From the NCBI GenBank assembly GCA_022712785.1, contig JAFLJX010000235.1, forward strand, positions 1 through 8,356: DNA of 8,356 bases. Direction: 5' to 3'. The stretch comes from Mycoplasmatota bacterium. GTDB taxonomy: Bacteria; Bacillota_I; Bacilli_A; Izemoplasmatales; Izemoplasmataceae. Under the pieces are notes generated by a model. That model was not told the origin of the DNA, ran no database searches, and saw nothing but the letters and a program-made list of their open reading frames with translations. This document shows positions 4,773 to 8,356 of this stretch, in pieces (the stretch's first letter is position 1; the number at the start of each line of letters is the position of its first letter). The translations under genes and the position numbers were made by a program.

Positions 4773-6662
4773 GTGATAAGAAATGTATATTTAAAAAGCA
4801 CAGATTTAAAAGACATTAATCCAATAATTGATTTAATTGTTAAAAATTACATAGTGAAATGGGAGACTATTAGTGTTATTGATTCATTAAATAGAATATC
4901 ATTTGAAGGAATCTATGCAAATGTCAGTAGCCCATACTATAGCGCTTCAGCCATGGATGGTATTGCGCTAAAAGCGAGCTTAACATATGAAGCTACTGAA
5001 ACAAATCCAGTAATTCTAGATAAAAAGCATATAAAGTATATTAATACAGGAAATGAAATACCTGAAGAGTTTGACGCAGTAGTAATGATTGAAGATGTAT
5101 ATGATAATAATGATGGGACAATATCTTTAATAAAGAGTGTAAGACCATATCAAGACATTAGACCAATTGGTGAAGATATAGTTGAAGGGGATATGGTGGT
5201 CCCCAAAAACCATTTGATAAGACCGGTAGATATCTCTGCATTATTAAGTGCTGGAATTAGTGAAATTAAAGTTATAAAAAAACCAAAAGTTGCAATCATA
5301 CCAACAGGTGATGAAATAATCAGAGATGTTAAAGATCTTAAAAAAGGAAAGATAATTGATTCGAATTCATTTTTTATGAAAAACGAATTAACTTTACTTG
5401 GGGCAGAATCTAAGATATTTGATATTGTAGTTGATGAATATATTCTATTAGAAAAAGCAGTAATTAACGCATCAAATAAATATGATCTCATACTTATCGG
5501 CGCGGGAAGTAGCGCAGGAAGTAAAGACTATGCTAAAAACATAATAGAAAAGAATGGAACAGTTCATGTTCACGGTATTAGTATTAAACCAGGAAAACCA
5601 ACAATTATAGGTGAAGTTAACAATACCCCTGTTATTGGCATACCGGGTTACCCTGTTTCCACATACATTGCTTTTGATTTAGTAGTAAAACCAATAATAG
5701 GCAAATTCCTAAATATTGAAAAAACACATAAAGAAGCAATAAAAGCAAAACTAACTAAAAAAATATATTCTTCGCTTAAGAACGAAGAATATATTCGAGT
5801 TAAACTCGGAATAATAAATAATGAATATATCGCATCTCCCCTCAATAGAGGAGCTGGAGTAACAATGAGTTTGGTTAAAGCTGACGGAATAATGATTGTT
5901 CCTAAAAATAGTGAAGGATATGAATCTGGCAGTATAGTTGATATTTCATTATTAAAAGATATTAATGAAATAGAGAAATCATTAATATCAATTGGATCTC
6001 ATGATATCTTACTAGATAAAGTTGATGACCTAATGAGTAACAATAATTATCATCTATCAAGTTCACATATAGGTAGCTTTGGTGGCATTATGGCTATAAA
6101 ATCGAAAGGGTGTCATATTGCCCCAGTTCACGTTTTAGATGAAGACGGTAGTTATAATCTAAATATATTAGATAAGTATTTAGACAACGACTATAGTCTT
6201 GTTAGAGGAGTATCAAGAGTCCAAGGACTTATGGTTAAAAAAGGGAATCCTAAAAATATTAAATGCTTAAAAGATTTACTAAAAGATGATATTACTTTTG
6301 TGAATAGACAACGAGGAAGCGGAACAAGAATACTTCTTGACTATATGTTAGATAAAGAAGGAATTGACTCTAAAGGTGTCAAAGGCTATGATTTTGAGCT
6401 TAGCACACACATGTTGGTGGCTTCTTCAGTAAAGGATGCCAGGTTTGATTGCGGTATGGGGATTGTAAGTGTAGCGAATCTGAATAACTTAGATATAGTT
6501 GAAGTAGGAAAAGAAAATTATGACTTTTTAGTTTTAAAAGAGATAATTGATACACCTATCTTTGATGAATTTATAAGTGTTTTAAAAAGTGTTGAGTTCA
6601 AAAATGAACTTGATAAGTTGGGTGGATACATAATTAATGATATTGGTGTTATAATAAAATAA
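4773..6662 (+). CDS. MoeA molybdopterin molybdotransferase with C-terminal periplasmic-binding-protein-like domain
   Basis: This is a second metal insertase, 629 residues. The MoeA part spans about 1-395: SASAMDGIA 58-66 (Asp62), NTGNEIPEEFDAVVMIE 91-107, GEDI 133-136, PTGDE 177-181, GAGSSAG 243-249 with KDY 251-253, VHGISIKPGKP 266-276, GIPGYPVST 289-297. The active-site acids of E. coli MoeA are matched. Residues of about 405-629 are the PBP-like domain often fused to MoeA: GSHDILL 408-414, GSFGG 434-438, HIAPVHVLDEDGSYN 448-462, RVQGLMVKKGNPK 482-494, VNRQRGSGTR 510-519, ELSTH 542-546. Such domains are thought to sense or hold a small anionic ligand; the ligand is not known here. It begins with GTG, supported by GGGGG at 4761-4765 and by lack of an in-frame ATG nearby. 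It starts 2 bases after the fusion gene. Its paralogous neighbour suggests division of labour between the two insertases. Confidence 0.92.
   Translation: MIRNVYLKSTDLKDINPIIDLIVKNYIVKWETISVIDSLNRISFEGIYANVSSPYYSASAMDGIALKASLTYEATETNPVILDKKHIKYINTGNEIPEEFDAVVMIEDVYDNNDGTISLIKSVRPYQDIRPIGEDIVEGDMVVPKNHLIRPVDISALLSAGISEIKVIKKPKVAIIPTGDEIIRDVKDLKKGKIIDSNSFFMKNELTLLGAESKIFDIVVDEYILLEKAVINASNKYDLILIGAGSSAGSKDYAKNIIEKNGTVHVHGISIKPGKPTIIGEVNNTPVIGIPGYPVSTYIAFDLVVKPIIGKFLNIEKTHKEAIKAKLTKKIYSSLKNEEYIRVKLGIINNEYIASPLNRGAGVTMSLVKADGIMIVPKNSEGYESGSIVDISLLKDINEIEKSLISIGSHDILLDKVDDLMSNNNYHLSSSHIGSFGGIMAIKSKGCHIAPVHVLDEDGSYNLNILDKYLDNDYSLVRGVSRVQGLMVKKGNPKNIKCLKDLLKDDITFVNRQRGSGTRILLDYMLDKEGIDSKGVKGYDFELSTHMLVASSVKDARFDCGMGIVSVANLNNLDIVEVGKENYDFLVLKEIIDTPIFDEFISVLKSVEFKNELDKLGGYIINDIGVIIK
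5762..5795 (+). repeat. Perfect 13-bp inverted repeat inside the second moeA
   Basis: AATATATTCTTCG (5762-5774) and CGAAGAATATATT (5783-5795) are exact reverse complements around an 8-base loop. In the mRNA this forms a stable hairpin over codons of about residues 330-341. It has no U-tract and is not a terminator. Chance in AT-rich DNA is possible, but the stem is unusually long and perfect for coding sequence. Confidence 0.55.
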
Positions 6663-6675
6663 AGAGGTGACATTT

Positions 6676-7623
6676 ATGAAAGATACATTTAAAAGAGAGA
6701 TTGATTACTTGAGGATATCTGTCACAGATAGATGTAATTTGAGATGTTTATATTGTATGCCTGACGGAATACAAGACAAGAAAGATCATGATGAGATAAT
6801 GCGCGATGAAGAAATTATTAATGTAGTAGAAGAGTCTGTAAAAATAGGTATTACTAAAATACGTATTACGGGAGGAGAACCACTTCTTAGAAAAGGAATA
6901 TATAACCTAATTAGTAAAATCAATAAAGTTAAAGGAATCAAAGAAATTACCATTACAACTAATGCAATTTTATTAGTTGGTAATGTCAAAAAACTTAAAG
7001 AAGCAGGAGTATCAAGAGTAAACTTCAGTTTAGATACACTTGATAGTGAAAAGTTTAAATTTATATCAAATACTTCTCTAACTTTAGACTATGTTGCTTT
7101 AATAGAGGAATTAAAAGAATATGACATGCAGCCTATTAAAGTAAACGCAGTGTTACTAAAAGGTTTTAATGATTCTGAAATTCCAGGTTTTATTGAGCTT
7201 GCCAATAAGTATGATATTAGTATTAGACTTATTGAATTAATGACAATAGGACACTTAAACTTTGATTATGATAAATACTACATAAGTAAAGATGATATTC
7301 TTAAAAAATATCCTGAATTAAAGTTTGTTAAGAAGGATAACGTATCAGAATACTATCAAGTAGATGGTAATAAAGGTTATATCGGATTTATAAATCCGAT
7401 AAGTCATAAGTTCTGTAGTGATTGTAATAGAATCAGACTAACTGCGGACGGACATTTAAAACCTTGTCTACATAACAATGATGAAATCATGATTAAAGAA
7501 ATAAGTGGAGAACAATTACTTAAAAAATTAAGAGAAGCAGTTAAATCTAAACCAGTCAGTCATAAGCTTGACGAGTCTAAAGATAACAGATCAGATAGAT
7601 CAATGAATAAAATAGGAGGTTAG
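6676..7623 (+). CDS. moaA: GTP 3',8-cyclase MoaA (radical SAM)
   Basis: MoaA catalyses the first step of molybdopterin synthesis, rearranging GTP to 3',8-cyclo-7,8-dihydro-GTP in the cytoplasm with MoaC. The product is 315 residues, slightly below the usual 320-340. The radical-SAM cluster motif CNLRCLYC is at 20-27 (Cys20, 24, 27), with SAM-binding GGEP at 66-69. The second [4Fe-4S] cluster that binds GTP has Cys247, Cys250 and Cys264 (FCSDCNRIRLTADG, then KPC). The C-terminal Gly-Gly needed for catalysis in the family is present (NKIGG). ATG 6676 is preferred to the GTG three codons upstream because AGAGGTG lies at 6663-6669 with normal spacing to the ATG. It follows moeA by 13 bases; the last Gly codons double as part of the moaC binding site. 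Confidence 0.95.
   Translation: MKDTFKREIDYLRISVTDRCNLRCLYCMPDGIQDKKDHDEIMRDEEIINVVEESVKIGITKIRITGGEPLLRKGIYNLISKINKVKGIKEITITTNAILLVGNVKKLKEAGVSRVNFSLDTLDSEKFKFISNTSLTLDYVALIEELKEYDMQPIKVNAVLLKGFNDSEIPGFIELANKYDISIRLIELMTIGHLNFDYDKYYISKDDILKKYPELKFVKKDNVSEYYQVDGNKGYIGFINPISHKFCSDCNRIRLTADGHLKPCLHNNDEIMIKEISGEQLLKKLREAVKSKPVSHKLDESKDNRSDRSMNKIGG
7380..7401. repeat. Perfect 22-bp palindrome inside moaA
   Basis: TATCGGATTTA at 7380-7390 is followed immediately by its exact reverse complement TAAATCCGATA at 7391-7401, with no spacer. It encodes part of the conserved IGFINPIS segment just before the C-terminal Fe-S cluster, so protein constraint could produce it by chance. It also resembles a dimer operator. 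Confidence 0.5.
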
Positions 7624-7626
7624 ATT

Positions 7627-8106
7627 ATGGAACTAACACATTTAAACAAAGAAGGTAGAGCTCACATGGTCAGCGTCACTAATAAGTCAGATACTTTTAG
7701 AAAAGCTATAGCTAGAGGCACTTTGCAAATGCTGCCTGAAACATTAAAAAGAGTTATAAATGGTGGAATGGGAAAAGGTGATGTACTCGCAGTTGCACAA
7801 GTAGCTGGGATTATGGGTGCTAAAAAAACATCAGACATTATACCTATGTGTCACCCGTTATTGATCACACATGCGGATATTAGTTTTAGTCATGATTTTG
7901 ATAAGTCGGAACTATATATTGAAGCTTCAGTCGCTCTAACTGGTAAAACAGGAATAGAAATGGAGGCATTAACGTCTGTAAGCATAGCGGCTTTAACAAT
8001 ATACGATATGTGTAAAGCAATAGACAGAAGTATGATTATAAAAGACATCAGATTGATGGAAAAATCTGGTGGAAAAAGCGGAGAATATAAGAGGAGAGAA
8101 GAATAA
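7627..8106 (+). CDS. moaC: Cyclic pyranopterin monophosphate synthase MoaC
   Basis: MoaC converts the MoaA product to cyclic pyranopterin monophosphate, the second half of step one of the pathway. It has 159 residues, the family's usual length. Motifs in order: MVSVTNKSDTFRKAIARG 14-31, KGDVLAVAQVAGIMGAKKTS 50-69, IPMCHPL 72-78 with catalytic His76, KTGIEMEALT 107-116 with Glu111 and Glu113, YDMCKAID 126-133 with Asp127 and Lys130, and the C-terminal KSGGKSG 146-152. These line up one residue offset from E. coli MoaC H77, E112, E114, D128 and K131. A full AGGAGG binding site (7614-7619) formed by the last codons of moaA precedes ATG 7627. The gap to moaA is 3 bases, and the stop TAA overlaps the next ATG by one base, so translation of the three genes is probably coupled. 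Confidence 0.96.
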   Translation: MELTHLNKEGRAHMVSVTNKSDTFRKAIARGTLQMLPETLKRVINGGMGKGDVLAVAQVAGIMGAKKTSDIIPMCHPLLITHADISFSHDFDKSELYIEASVALTGKTGIEMEALTSVSIAALTIYDMCKAIDRSMIIKDIRLMEKSGGKSGEYKRREE

Positions 8107-8356
8107 TGGCAAAAGTCTTACAAATAAACACAAGCCTTACAAAAGGTGTAATTAAAGAGGCTGTAGATAAAGCAACATTTAAAATTGATCATGGAATTCT
8201 TGGAGATGCTCATGCAGGTGATTGGCACCGTCAAGTTAGTATGCTTGGAATTGAGAGTTTTGAAAGAATGGAAATGACTAATGGAGAACTACCTATGGGA
8301 TCTTTCGCAGAAAACTTAACAACTGAAGGAATAGAACTATTTACTCTTCCTATTGG
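8106..8356 (+). CDS. MOSC-domain protein, N-terminal part (cut by window end)
   Basis: The first 83 residues are visible, starting MAKVLQINTSLTKG. GILGDAHAGDWHRQVSMLGIES and FAENLTTEGIELF, broken here only by a short linker, are characteristic of the MOSC fold related to the C-terminal domain of Moco sulfurase. Free bacterial MOSC proteins of this kind occur in molybdenum/tungsten cofactor operons, and some continue into a MogA/MoaB domain. Whether this one does cannot be seen. The exact reaction is not established; sulfur or cofactor handling is the usual proposal. The ATG at 8106 overlaps the moaC stop by one base and has AGGAG at 8092-8096. The gene is intact to the window edge. Confidence 0.88.
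   Translation, partial: MAKVLQINTSLTKGVIKEAVDKATFKIDHGILGDAHAGDWHRQVSMLGIESFERMEMTNGELPMGSFAENLTTEGIELFTLPI

Noticed and set aside
6667..6675. GTG at 6667 as start of moaA
   Set aside because: It lies inside AGAGGTG, which serves ATG 6676. The extra three residues add nothing conserved.

Overview
The DNA is AT-rich (roughly one third G+C by eye) and translates cleanly with the standard bacterial code: TGA ends at least tupA and tupB. Strong GGAGGTG-type ribosome binding sites and AGA/TTA-rich codon use point to a low-G+C Gram-positive lineage (Bacillota, or a wall-less relative that kept TGA as a stop, such as an Acholeplasma/Izemoplasma-like group). The host assignment is an inference and cannot go further from this window. 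No tRNA, rRNA, CRISPR array, insertion sequence or phage gene was seen.

Layout. Positions 1-144 are the C-terminal end of a membrane protein. Positions 181-518 hold a small acidic protein that looks like a lipoprotein. Its signal peptide is still visible upstream but lies in another frame behind a T7 run, and the only well-placed start codon is ATT. A perfect 16-bp bidirectional terminator (517-554) separates it from a convergent ThiF/MoeB/HesA-type adenylyltransferase on the minus strand (546-1217), which has its own promoter.

Divergently, a promoter near 1336 with a cre-like palindrome leads into an RNA leader (about 1353-1490). This leader carries the recognisable core of the molybdenum/tungsten cofactor (Moco/Tuco) riboswitch, followed by an intrinsic terminator. 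An exact 8-nt duplication, AAAAGTCT, gives the leader an obvious way to switch between terminator and antiterminator.

The switch precedes a tightly packed operon: tupA (tungstate-binding lipoprotein), tupB (permease), a fused tupC-moeA (importer ATPase joined to molybdopterin molybdotransferase), a second moeA carrying a C-terminal periplasmic-binding-protein-like domain, moaA, moaC, and the start of a MOSC-domain gene cut by the window edge. Gene junctions range from an 8-nt overlap to 13 nt.

How it fits together: TupABC would import tungstate. MoaA and MoaC convert GTP to cyclic pyranopterin monophosphate. The ThiF-like protein probably activates a MoaD-type sulfur carrier encoded elsewhere, since moaD and moaE are not in the window. 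Two MoeA proteins insert the metal, and the riboswitch would report cofactor level back on the operon. The most unusual element is the importer ATPase covalently joined to a metal insertase. Inside that gene an AGGAGG site and an ATG sit exactly at the start of the MoeA domain, so one gene may make both the fusion and a free MoeA.
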